Source of the DNA: an uncultured Prevotella sp.
GTDB taxonomy: Bacteria; Bacteroidota; Bacteroidia; Bacteroidales; Bacteroidaceae
NCBI GenBank assembly: GCA_938018155.1
Contig: CALIIG010000177.1
Coordinates: 1 to 16,984 of the forward strand
Direction: 5' to 3'
DNA: 16,984 nucleotides
Part shown: positions 7,783 through 14,464 of the stretch, one piece after another
Position numbering within the stretch: the stretch's first letter is position 1
Layout: each line of letters opens with the position of its first letter
Notes under the pieces: model-generated
Told to the model about the DNA's origin: nothing
The model's input: only the letters and a program-made list of their open reading frames with translations
The model's database searches: none
Program-made: the position numbers and the translations under genes

Positions 7783-7858
7783 CACGACAAACCGGTAACC
7801 CTTACGAATATTTTATACCATCAATAAAAAACAACAACGCCCGTATAAGCCCCAGCAG

Positions 7859-7886
7859 GCACACCGCTGCAACAGCAACGGTGTGC
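7859..7886 (+). other. Hairpin in the kdsA-kdsD spacer
   Basis: GCACACCG (7859-7866) pairs with CGGTGTGC (7879-7886), and an inner TGC/GCA stem closes an AACA loop with one mismatch between the stems. It lies in the 139-base spacer, 35 bases before the kdsD start, and has no T-tract. It may stabilise or cleave the shared mRNA. Nothing else is seen in this spacer. Confidence 0.4.
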
Positions 7887-7921
7887 AGAAGGCATAACAA
7901 CAACGGTGCGAGAACAACAAA

Positions 7922-8911
7922 ATGATGAATCAGGAAGCCGAAAACCGACTGAAAAACTCGCTTCAATATGGCGAACACTGCATTCGCGACGAGGCACAGG
8001 CCTTGCTCGATCTCATTCCCCAACTGGACGAAAGTTTCGAGCGCGCCGTCAGTTTGATATACCATTGCCACGGCAAGGTAATTGTGACGGGCGTTGGAAA
8101 GAGCGGCAACATTGGGGCTAAAATAGCCGCCACACTGTCGTCAACGGGCACGCCTGCTTTCTTTATCAACCCGCTTGATGCCTATCATGGCGACCTCGGC
8201 GTGATGACATCCGACGACGTTGTGCTCGCATTGAGCAACAGTGGGCAGACTGATGAGCTGCTCCGTTTTGTGCCCATCCTGCAGCACATGAACGTACCCA
8301 TCATTGGTGTAAGCCGCAATCCCGATTCGCTGCTGGCCAAATATTCAACCGTTCACCTTAAGGTGTGGGTCGACCACGAGGCTTGTCCGCTGAACCTTGC
8401 TCCCACTTCGTCGACCACTGCCGTGCTTGCCATGGGCGATGCACTGGCTGTAGCCCTGATGCAGGTGCGCGATTTCCGGCCCCGTGACTTCGCACAGTTT
8501 CACCCCGGAGGCGAGCTTGGCAAACGCTTGCTTACCACGGCCGAAGACGTTATGCGCACCGACGACCTGCCAATTATACCGCAAGACATGCACCTTGGCG
8601 AAGCCATCATTGAGGTTTCAAAAGGAAAGCTGGGGCTTGGCGTATCTCTTGACAACGAGGGAAGGGTGGCAGGCATACTCACCGACGGCGATATACGACG
8701 TGCAATGGAGCGTTGGCAGGCCGAGTTTTTTAACCACACGGTGAGCGATATTATGACAAGAGAACCCAAAATAGTAAGTTTGAAGACCCGGGTTACTGAA
8801 ATACAGCGCATTATGCACCAGCATAAAATTCATTCGGTATTGGTTTGCAACAGCCGGAAACAGCTGCTGGGCATTGTCGACAGCTACGCATCGTCAATGC
8901 TAAACCAATAA
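7922..8911 (+). CDS. kdsD: Arabinose-5-phosphate isomerase (SIS + two CBS domains)
   Basis: The enzyme interconverts ribulose-5-phosphate and arabinose-5-phosphate, feeding KdsA. Residues about 35-180 form the SIS sugar-isomerase domain with VTGVGKSGNIGAKIAATLSSTG and SNSGQTDELL. The four residues known to matter in E. coli KdsD are present with an offset of one: Lys60, Glu112, Glu153 and His194 (HPGGELGKRLL). Two CBS domains follow, about 209-268 (EDVMRTDDLPI, GILTDGDIRR) and 275-329 (VSDIMTREPKIV, HSVLVCNSRKQLLGIVD). The length of 329 is standard. Two adjacent ATG codons (7922, 7925) are both possible starts. It is often named kpsF when linked to capsule genes. Here the kdsA neighbour supports the LPS role. 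Confidence 0.95.
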   Translation: MMNQEAENRLKNSLQYGEHCIRDEAQALLDLIPQLDESFERAVSLIYHCHGKVIVTGVGKSGNIGAKIAATLSSTGTPAFFINPLDAYHGDLGVMTSDDVVLALSNSGQTDELLRFVPILQHMNVPIIGVSRNPDSLLAKYSTVHLKVWVDHEACPLNLAPTSSTTAVLAMGDALAVALMQVRDFRPRDFAQFHPGGELGKRLLTTAEDVMRTDDLPIIPQDMHLGEAIIEVSKGKLGLGVSLDNEGRVAGILTDGDIRRAMERWQAEFFNHTVSDIMTREPKIVSLKTRVTEIQRIMHQHKIHSVLVCNSRKQLLGIVDSYASSMLNQ

Positions 8912-8981
8912 AACAGCGGTTACAAACCGACAGAAAAAACAGGATAACCCAACACCTTTTTAAACAGGCATCAACATAAGA

Positions 8982-10274
8982 ATGAGAGCTTTCTATCGTT
9001 CTGCACGAAAACTTATAGCCGCTTTCATGTCAGCCGGCATGGCTTTCGCAACACTTCAGAGCCATGCACAAACAAGCGATACACTTATAGTACACGCCCT
9101 CGAAAGCAAAGGCATACGCTTTTCGCGCAACAACACGGTAACCCTGCTGATGACGGGACAGGAGAAATTCGACGATCTTTTTAAGGCTATTGACCAGGCA
9201 CGAAGCTCCATTCACATGGAATACTTCAACTTTCGCAACGATTCCATCAACCGTATACTGCTGTCTCACCTTGCCCCAAAGGTGAAAGAGGGCGTAAAGG
9301 TAAGGCTGCTGTATGACGCTTTTGGCAATATGTCGAACAACAGCCCGATGCGAAAGCAGGATATTGACGCCATCCGTGCACAGGGAATAGAGATTTATCA
9401 GTTCGACCCCATTCGCTTTCCGTTCGTCAATCACGTATGGGCGCGCGACCATCGCAAGATAGTTGTCATTGACGGCAGGCTGGCATATACGGGCGGTATG
9501 AACGTAGCCGACTATTATATTAAGGGCACAGCACAGGTGGGTGAGTGGCACGACATGCACTGTCGCATCGAAGGCGACGCGGTAAACGAGCTGCAACGCA
9601 TCTTTCTGCGCACATGGAACAAGACCGCTAAGCAAAATATTCACGGACCACAATATTACAGAGGCCTGGGCGATATATCGTATTTCCACGGATTAAAGGC
9701 CGACAGCTGCCATTCGCACGGCCTTCAGCAGGTAGGCATTATTAACCGTGAGCCTCGCATTTCAAACACCATCATACGTGATTTCTATACATCAGCCATA
9801 CAGTCGGCAAAAGACAGTATCAAACTTATCAACCCTTATTTTACGCTGAACCGCTCAATTAAGAAGGCCCTTACAGAAGCTGTGAAACGTGGTGTAAAGG
9901 TAGACATTATGCTTTCAGTGAAGTGTGATGAGCCCCTGACGCCCGACTGCGGTTTCTACAACGCCCACAAGCTCATGAAAAAAGGCTGCAATTTGTGGAT
10001 GTTTAAACCCGGTTTTCATCACACCAAGGTCATTATGGTCGACGGACGGTTCTGTACAGTGGGGTCGGCTAACCTTGATGCGCGCAGCCTCAGGTTCGAT
10101 TACGAAGAGAATGCAGTGATAATTGACCCCTGCATTACAGCACAACTCGACCGGCTTTTCGATTCGCAGAAGCCGGAATCGTTTAAACTTACCCCCGGGA
10201 AATGGAAAGAATGGCGCACACCCTGGCAAAGATTTCGCGGATGGTTTGCCCATTTATTGTCGGCCTGGCTGTAA
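8982..10274 (+). CDS. Phospholipase D-family protein, probable cardiolipin synthase
   Basis: The protein has two HKD motifs of the phospholipase D superfamily: HRKIVVIDG (His157, Lys159, Asp164) followed by GGMNVADYY, and HTKVIMVDG (His347, Lys349, Asp354) followed by GSANLDARSLRFDYEENAV. That pair and the spacing fit bacterial cardiolipin synthases, which make cardiolipin from two phosphatidylglycerols. The N-terminus differs from the usual pair of membrane anchors. It has a single short hydrophobic stretch ending SHAQ, which reads as a cleavable signal peptide (cleavage near residue 29). The mature protein would then be periplasmic, perhaps membrane-bound through its hydrophobic C-terminal tail (WFAHLLSAWL). 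It lies 70 bases after kdsD and is followed by a terminator, so it is probably the last gene of the operon. A nuclease or other phospholipase role cannot be excluded. Confidence 0.82.
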   Translation: MRAFYRSARKLIAAFMSAGMAFATLQSHAQTSDTLIVHALESKGIRFSRNNTVTLLMTGQEKFDDLFKAIDQARSSIHMEYFNFRNDSINRILLSHLAPKVKEGVKVRLLYDAFGNMSNNSPMRKQDIDAIRAQGIEIYQFDPIRFPFVNHVWARDHRKIVVIDGRLAYTGGMNVADYYIKGTAQVGEWHDMHCRIEGDAVNELQRIFLRTWNKTAKQNIHGPQYYRGLGDISYFHGLKADSCHSHGLQQVGIINREPRISNTIIRDFYTSAIQSAKDSIKLINPYFTLNRSIKKALTEAVKRGVKVDIMLSVKCDEPLTPDCGFYNAHKLMKKGCNLWMFKPGFHHTKVIMVDGRFCTVGSANLDARSLRFDYEENAVIIDPCITAQLDRLFDSQKPESFKLTPGKWKEWRTPWQRFRGWFAHLLSAWL

Positions 10275-10287
10275 ATATAATGACTAA

Positions 10288-10324
10288 GTGCCGCCCCGAT
10301 GAATATGGGACGGCACCTGTTTTA
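10288..10324 (+). terminator. Terminator after the phospholipase D-family gene
   Basis: GTGCCG-C-CCC (10288-10297) pairs with GGG-A-CGGCAC (10307-10316) with one internal mismatch and a 9-base loop. It is followed by CTGTTTTA. It begins 13 bases after the stop codon. Confidence 0.7.
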
Positions 10325-10336
10325 TATCATCGCGTA

Positions 10337-10377
10337 AACGAAAAAACAAAATGTTACCAGCGTAACGCAGAAACATT
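10337..10377 (-). terminator. Possible terminator of the hemerythrin-LuxR gene
   Basis: On the minus strand AATGTT (10377-10372) pairs with AACATT (10355-10350), with an inner GCG/CGC stem. It is followed by a T-rich run (10349-10339) with six T at its end. It lies 57 bases past the stop codon. The internal loop makes the stem weak. Confidence 0.45.
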
Positions 10378-10433
10378 ACCGGCAGAAAACCGGAACCCCT
10401 ATATTATATAAGGTGTAATTTTACAGTGGGAAG

Positions 10434-11390
10434 TTACAGTTTTACATTTGATATGTCAACCAGATTGTTGACAATAGCATAGATGGTAAGCCCGGCGGCA
10501 GAGTGGATTTGCAGTTTTCGCGCAATGTTACGACGGTGTGTAATAACCGTGTTTATTGAAATACAGAGGTGGTCTGCAATCTCTTTGTTCGTCATTCCCT
10601 GCACTAAAGCAACGATGACATCTTTCTCACGCTCCGACAATGTTTCCCTGCTGTCGGGCTGCTGACTTATCATATTCGATATCTTTACGCTGACATCGTC
10701 CTGCTTCATCAGTTTTTCCAATCGGCGAATAGCAGGTATAAACAACTCGTCTTCAACGTGCGAGTGCTGGTCTAACCATTGTTCGCAATTGTAAATAGCG
10801 TATAACGTAGCCGTAAGCTGGTTGTTATGCAGGCCGTCGGACGGCAGATATTTGATAATAATATTCTTTAGTTCGCGCAGCTTCTTGTCAATTTGCCCAT
10901 GATGCCGCGAAAAAGTTTCAATATCGTAATTGGACGAAGCAATACCCTTTTCAAGCCCTTCGACATACGGGAACACCGTTTTTTCCTCGTATTGCATGTG
11001 GTTTGTCACCGTGTGTGCGTACTCATCGTAGAGCCGTAAAATCAGTCGGGCCAGATTATCGTTCTCATCAAGCGCGTTAACAAGCTCCTTACGTATGAAC
11101 GGTAATTCAAAATGGATGTAGTATTCGTGGCTGGCTTTAAGATAATGAAGCATGGTAGGTATGGACAACCGCTCAATATCGTCGTATTCACGATACCCGT
11201 TTATCGTGAAGTTAACGATGGCCAAGAAGGTAAAAGTGTCTACATTCTGCTCCTCACAAACCCCTTTTACCGTCTTGTCTCCAAAGCCAAGATTAATGCC
11301 AAACGACCCAAGGCTTTGCAAAATATTATAATTATCCTGTATAATAGAGATTAAAGTATCAGTAGGTTCATACAATTTATGGCTCTTCAT
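10434..11390 (-). CDS. RIC/hemerythrin-like di-iron domain fused to LuxR-type DNA-binding domain
   Basis: Numbering is from the ATG at 11390 (318 residues); a GTG two codons upstream is possible. Residues about 8-70 resemble the N-terminal domain of RIC proteins (YtfE/ScdA), with a GI..GFGDKTVKGVCEEQNVD pattern, but the family's paired cysteines after GI are replaced by Leu-Gly. A four-helix hemerythrin-like domain follows with a full set of candidate di-iron ligands: His82/His88, His131 and Glu135 (HMQYEE), His163 or His164 (RHHGQ), His209 and Glu213 (HSHVED). Residues about 250-312 are a GerE/LuxR helix-turn-helix (LSEREKDVIVALVQGMTNKEIAD, ISINTVITHRRNIARKL). No response-regulator receiver domain is present. 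RIC proteins repair iron-sulfur centres or handle NO, so this is likely a cytoplasmic transcription factor sensing NO, oxygen or iron. It faces away from the porin/imelysin locus, its most obvious candidate target. The signal and target are inferred. Confidence 0.85.
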   Translation of the reverse strand: MKSHKLYEPTDTLISIIQDNYNILQSLGSFGINLGFGDKTVKGVCEEQNVDTFTFLAIVNFTINGYREYDDIERLSIPTMLHYLKASHEYYIHFELPFIRKELVNALDENDNLARLILRLYDEYAHTVTNHMQYEEKTVFPYVEGLEKGIASSNYDIETFSRHHGQIDKKLRELKNIIIKYLPSDGLHNNQLTATLYAIYNCEQWLDQHSHVEDELFIPAIRRLEKLMKQDDVSVKISNMISQQPDSRETLSEREKDVIVALVQGMTNKEIADHLCISINTVITHRRNIARKLQIHSAAGLTIYAIVNNLVDISNVKL

Positions 11391-11456
11391 ACGCACTTTT
11401 TGTTTTAATTTTCTTTTTGCAAAATAAATAAAAAGAATCGGGAAATGCGTACCTTA

Positions 11457-11473
11457 ATATAAAAATTTTATAT
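11457..11473. promoter_or_regulatory. AT-rich palindrome, candidate operator
   Basis: ATATAAAA and TTTTATAT flank a single central A, a perfect inverted repeat of 8-bp arms. It lies 57 bases upstream of the porin -33 element and 66 bases upstream of the regulator ATG, a position suited to control of either gene. In AT-rich DNA such a repeat can also arise by chance. Confidence 0.4.
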
Positions 11474-11530
11474 ACAAACCAACCAAAATACCCATAAATA
11501 ATGATATATAGCTTTACCAATTTTTAGGTA

Positions 11531-11561
11531 TTGCCACTATTGTAAATACTGCTTAATTTTG
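11531..11561 (+). promoter_or_regulatory. Promoter of the porin-imelysin locus
   Basis: TTG at 11531-11533 and TAATTTTG at 11554-11561 match the Bacteroidetes -33 and -7 elements with a 20-base spacing. Transcription would start near 11568, leaving a leader of about 200 bases before the porin ATG. Confidence 0.65.
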
Positions 11562-11600
11562 CAAACAGAAAAGAACGAAGATTCGATAACTCTCCAAAAC

Positions 11601-11731
11601 AAAGAGTGCAGTGATGATTGCCACTCCCGTTCGGCACGTAAAAAAGAATGAATGGATATTGTTTTATGCAGCTCCTGCGTCACCATCTTGCAACGTGAAG
11701 GCGAGACCGCAACCAGAAACCTGCACTCTTT
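11601..11731 (+). other. Possible structured 5' leader closed by an 11-bp stem
   Basis: AAAGAGTGCAG (11601-11611) is perfectly complementary to CTGCACTCTTT (11721-11731), enclosing 109 bases. Inside, short stems are possible, such as ATGCAG/CTGCGT around a CTC loop near 11666-11680. It lies wholly in the leader of the porin gene. I could not match it to any riboswitch class I know, including cobalamin, TPP, SAM and FMN. Confidence 0.4.
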
Positions 11732-11766
11732 CCCAACTTTGGACAATTCAAATTTATTGTAAATAA
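11614..11766 (+). CDS. Possible 50-residue leader ORF coupled to the porin gene
   Basis: An ATG at 11614 opens 50 codons ending in TAA at 11764-11766. The last A of this stop is the A of the porin ATG (TAATG), an arrangement typical of translational coupling. The peptide begins MIATPVRHVKKNEWILFYAA and contains three cysteines (26, 37, 49). It has no recognisable domain and no convincing signal peptide. A GTG one codon upstream (11611) is in frame. A 50-codon frame can occur by chance, so the case rests on the exact stop/start overlap and its place in the transcribed leader. Confidence 0.35.
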   Translation: MIATPVRHVKKNEWILFYAAPASPSCNVKARPQPETCTLSQLWTIQIYCK

Positions 11767-13058
11767 TGAAGAATCTAACAACAGCTATTCTGTCAGGATT
11801 ATGTTTTATAGCAAGCACTACCACGGCTTGCGCTCAGGTTAACGCAGCCGATTCGGTTATGAACCATGCAGGTGGGCACCGTCTCAGTGTAGGAGGATAT
11901 GGTGAAGTGGCCCTCTCAAGGAACTTTTACAGCGACAATGTTTACCGTTATTATGAGCCTGCCAAGTATAAAAACAAAGGCTCGCACGGCCGGTTTGACA
12001 TACCTCACGCCGTAATTTACTTAGGTTACGACTTCGGTAAAGGCTGGAGCATGGGCACAGAAATCGAGTTTGAGTACGGCGGGACAGGCTCTGCATACGA
12101 GCGAGAGTATGAAGAAGGAGGAGAATGGGAAGTAGAAACAGAAAAGGGAGGTGAGGTCGAATTGGAACAATTCTGGCTGCAAAAGAGTTTTTCGCGTGCC
12201 CTTAATCTGCGTATAGGTCATATCGTTGTGCCGGTAGGATTGAACAATGCTCATCACGAGCCATTGAATTTCTTTACTGTTTACAGGCCCGAAGGGGAAA
12301 ATACAATACTGCCTTCAACCTGGCATCAGACGGGAATAAGCCTGTGGGGCCGCTACTCGAAGTTTAAATACGAACTGCAATTCCTCGAGGGCCTTGATGC
12401 CATGCAATTTGATCGTGACGGCTGGATTCACAAAGGGTCACACAGTGCTTTCGAATTTGAGCCGGCAAGCAAGTATGCTGCGGCAGCCCGTATTGACTAT
12501 TTTGCCATGCCCGGCATTCGTATTGGTATGAGTGGATATTATGGACACTCAATCAATAATACGTTAATGAACGACTCGCAGGAAAAACTTACGGGAGCTG
12601 TAAGCATTGGAAGCGTTGACTTTACATGGAACAGGAACAACTGGATTGTGCGCGGGCAGGCTACTTACGGCCATCTTGACAATGCCTATGACGTGAGATC
12701 TCTGTCAGGTCGCAGCACAAAGACAAGTCCTTACTCATCATCAGAAGTAGGTAAAAACGCCGTAGCATTAGGTATTGAAGCCGGCTATGACGTGTTCTCA
12801 CAAATACAAAGCTTACGCGCCGACAAGCAGAAGATGTATCTCTTTGGCCGTTACGATTACTACAATCCGTATATTCGTGATGCCCGTCAGGCTGCTTACA
12901 CGTATGAAGAAAAGAATGTTCTGCACTTCGGCGCGAACTATTATCCCATACCACAAATCGTAGTGAAATGTGAATACAGTCATCGTTTCTTCAAAAAGAT
13001 GTACAATAATGAGCCTTCTCTAAACATAGGTGTTGCCTATGAAGGCTTCTTTCTATAA
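11766..13058 (+). CDS. Outer-membrane porin-like beta-barrel protein
   Basis: The 430-residue protein has a signal peptide of about 23 residues (cleavage near ACA-Q). The rest is rich in alternating aromatic and polar strands and ends in GVAYEGFFL, a typical outer-membrane barrel C-terminus. Strands such as GGYGEVALSRNF, LNLRIGHIVVPVGLNN and YELQFLEGLDAM resemble Bacteroidetes porins of the phosphate-selective (OprO/P-like) type. I cannot assign a substrate. A segment at about residues 100-134 is very acidic (EYEEGGEWEVETEKGGEVE) and probably forms a loop that could collect cations. It is the first gene of the locus, 46 bases before the imelysin gene, and is preceded by a long leader. A role in passing iron or another metal across the outer membrane is inferred from its neighbours. 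Confidence 0.75.
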   Translation: MKNLTTAILSGLCFIASTTTACAQVNAADSVMNHAGGHRLSVGGYGEVALSRNFYSDNVYRYYEPAKYKNKGSHGRFDIPHAVIYLGYDFGKGWSMGTEIEFEYGGTGSAYEREYEEGGEWEVETEKGGEVELEQFWLQKSFSRALNLRIGHIVVPVGLNNAHHEPLNFFTVYRPEGENTILPSTWHQTGISLWGRYSKFKYELQFLEGLDAMQFDRDGWIHKGSHSAFEFEPASKYAAAARIDYFAMPGIRIGMSGYYGHSINNTLMNDSQEKLTGAVSIGSVDFTWNRNNWIVRGQATYGHLDNAYDVRSLSGRSTKTSPYSSSEVGKNAVALGIEAGYDVFSQIQSLRADKQKMYLFGRYDYYNPYIRDARQAAYTYEEKNVLHFGANYYPIPQIVVKCEYSHRFFKKMYNNEPSLNIGVAYEGFFL

Positions 13059-13104
13059 TATTTCCCTTAAGAATCATAACATTTAACTTATTAATAAATT
13101 AACA

Positions 13105-14409
13105 ATGAAAAAACTATTCAGGAATGCTCTGCTCCTTGCAGCAGCAGGTACAATGGCTTTAGGCTTCGGAAGTTGCTCTGATAACAACGACGAACCTGGT
13201 GGAGGAACAAATGCCATGACAGAAGAAGAGGTGTTTCTTGGCAAAGTTCTCGATAACTATGTCAACGCTACTGTAAACCAAACTTACAAAGACATGGCAG
13301 TACATGCCGAGGCTCTTTACACACAATTAAAGACGCTTCGCGATGCCGTTGAGCATGGAAATGCAACAGAAGCTCAGGTAAAGGCGGCCTGCGACTCATG
13401 GTTAAAGGCACGCGCTGCATACGAAAGCAGTGAAGCTTTCCTCATGGGAGCCGCATCCGACTATAATATTGACCCGCACATTGATACATGGCCACTCTCT
13501 CTTCCTGCCCTGCACGCGCTGTTAAAAGGTCCGGGTCTGGCACAGTATACCACAAACAACGATGATGATAACATCAATAACGCACACGACAATCTGGGCA
13601 ACAGCCTGTTAGGTTTCCACGCAATCGAGTTTGTGATATTCCGTAACGGTCAGCCTCGTGCGGTGGCATCGTTCAACAATGCTTTCGACGATTATAACGA
13701 TCGTGCCGATTTTACGGATGTCAAACCTATTGATGAGCTGAAATATGCCGTAGCAGTAGCCGGCGATTTAATGTATTCCGTTTACGAATTAGAAGTATGC
13801 TGGAGTGGCGGTACTGAAGCACACAAGAAGGCTTTGGCCGATTTAGACTGGAAGATAACGATGCCATCGAGTGACAAAACTTATGGCTGGAACATGATTA
13901 ATGCAAGCAAACCGGGAAGCACTTACACAACCATTAAGGGAGCAATATCGGCTATTATAGCTGGAGATAAAGGCTGCGCAGGTATCTGTGACGAAGTAGG
14001 ACAGACAAAGATGGGCAAGCCTTACGGCCTGGGCACAACGCCAGAGAACCAGCAATCTGACCCTAACTATATTGAATCGCCTTTCTCTCACAACTCGTTA
14101 ACCGACTTCTGGCACAACATCCAGAGCATTAACAACACATGGAATGGCAAATTCGATATTGAGAATACATCATCAACAGTTGCACAAAACAGCTTTGCAA
14201 GCTACTTTAAAAAGTATAATCCGGAGTTGGGTACAAAGGTTCAGAACGCCATTAACAAAGCACAGAAAGCTATTAAAGCGTGTCCTAAGCCTTTCGTATC
14301 AAACTATGATAAGACCCATCCTGAGGTAAAGGCTGCTATTGATGCCTGCACAGAGCTTTCAAATATGTTGGGACAGGCTGACGAATATATCCAGCAGAAA
14401 AAGAAATAA
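13105..14409 (+). CDS. Imelysin-family surface lipoprotein
   Basis: Imelysin-like proteins (Pfam Peptidase_M75) are two-helical-bundle proteins linked to iron uptake; structures are known from Bacteroides and Parabacteroides members, and peptidase activity is doubtful. The signal is MKKLFRNALLLAAAGTMALGFGSC with the lipidated cysteine at residue 24. It is followed by SDNNDEPGGG, an acidic tail like the Bacteroidetes lipoprotein export signal, which predicts display on the outer surface. The family motif GxHxxE is present as GFHAIE (170-175), followed by FVIFRNGQPR. The earlier conserved part is FLMGAASDYNIDPHIDTWP (about 112-130). The length of 434 is typical. It lies between the porin and the di-haem oxidoreductase genes, and a second imelysin gene follows. 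Iron or haem as ligand is inferred from the family and neighbours. Confidence 0.9.
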   Translation: MKKLFRNALLLAAAGTMALGFGSCSDNNDEPGGGTNAMTEEEVFLGKVLDNYVNATVNQTYKDMAVHAEALYTQLKTLRDAVEHGNATEAQVKAACDSWLKARAAYESSEAFLMGAASDYNIDPHIDTWPLSLPALHALLKGPGLAQYTTNNDDDNINNAHDNLGNSLLGFHAIEFVIFRNGQPRAVASFNNAFDDYNDRADFTDVKPIDELKYAVAVAGDLMYSVYELEVCWSGGTEAHKKALADLDWKITMPSSDKTYGWNMINASKPGSTYTTIKGAISAIIAGDKGCAGICDEVGQTKMGKPYGLGTTPENQQSDPNYIESPFSHNSLTDFWHNIQSINNTWNGKFDIENTSSTVAQNSFASYFKKYNPELGTKVQNAINKAQKAIKACPKPFVSNYDKTHPEVKAAIDACTELSNMLGQADEYIQQKKK

Positions 14410-14423
14410 TATAATATAAACTG

Positions 14424-14451
14424 ATTCCTCCTTATTAAATAAGAGAGGGAT
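14424..14451 (+). other. Hairpin between imelysin and di-haem oxidoreductase genes
   Basis: ATTCCTCCTTAT (14424-14435) pairs with ATAAGAGAGGGAT (14439-14451) with one bulged A, one G-U pair and a TAA loop. No T-tract follows, so it is not a terminator. It ends 13 bases before the next ATG, where it could set mRNA stability or translation of the downstream gene. Confidence 0.45.
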
Positions 14452-14464
14452 AAAAGCTGAAAAG

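Larger units (their letters stand above)
11391..11765. promoter_or_regulatory. Divergent control region between the di-iron regulator and the porin/imelysin locus
   Basis: The 375-base region is AT-rich on the regulator side. It holds a 17-base AT palindrome (11457-11473), a plus-strand promoter (11531-11561), and a leader of about 200 bases with an 11-bp long-range inverted repeat and a 50-codon ORF. No strong promoter box was found for the regulator. The minus strand has only TTATTTTG, one match short of the -7 consensus, near 11426-11419. Confidence 0.6.

Noticed and set aside
11562..11765. Known riboswitch (cobalamin, TPP, SAM, FMN) in the porin leader
   Set aside because: Stretches such as GCCACT and GAGACC recall parts of the cobalamin consensus, but the rest of the conserved core is absent.
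11537..11824. 95-codon minus-strand ORF across the porin start
   Set aside because: It overlaps the porin promoter, leader and signal peptide antisense and has no recognisable protein features.
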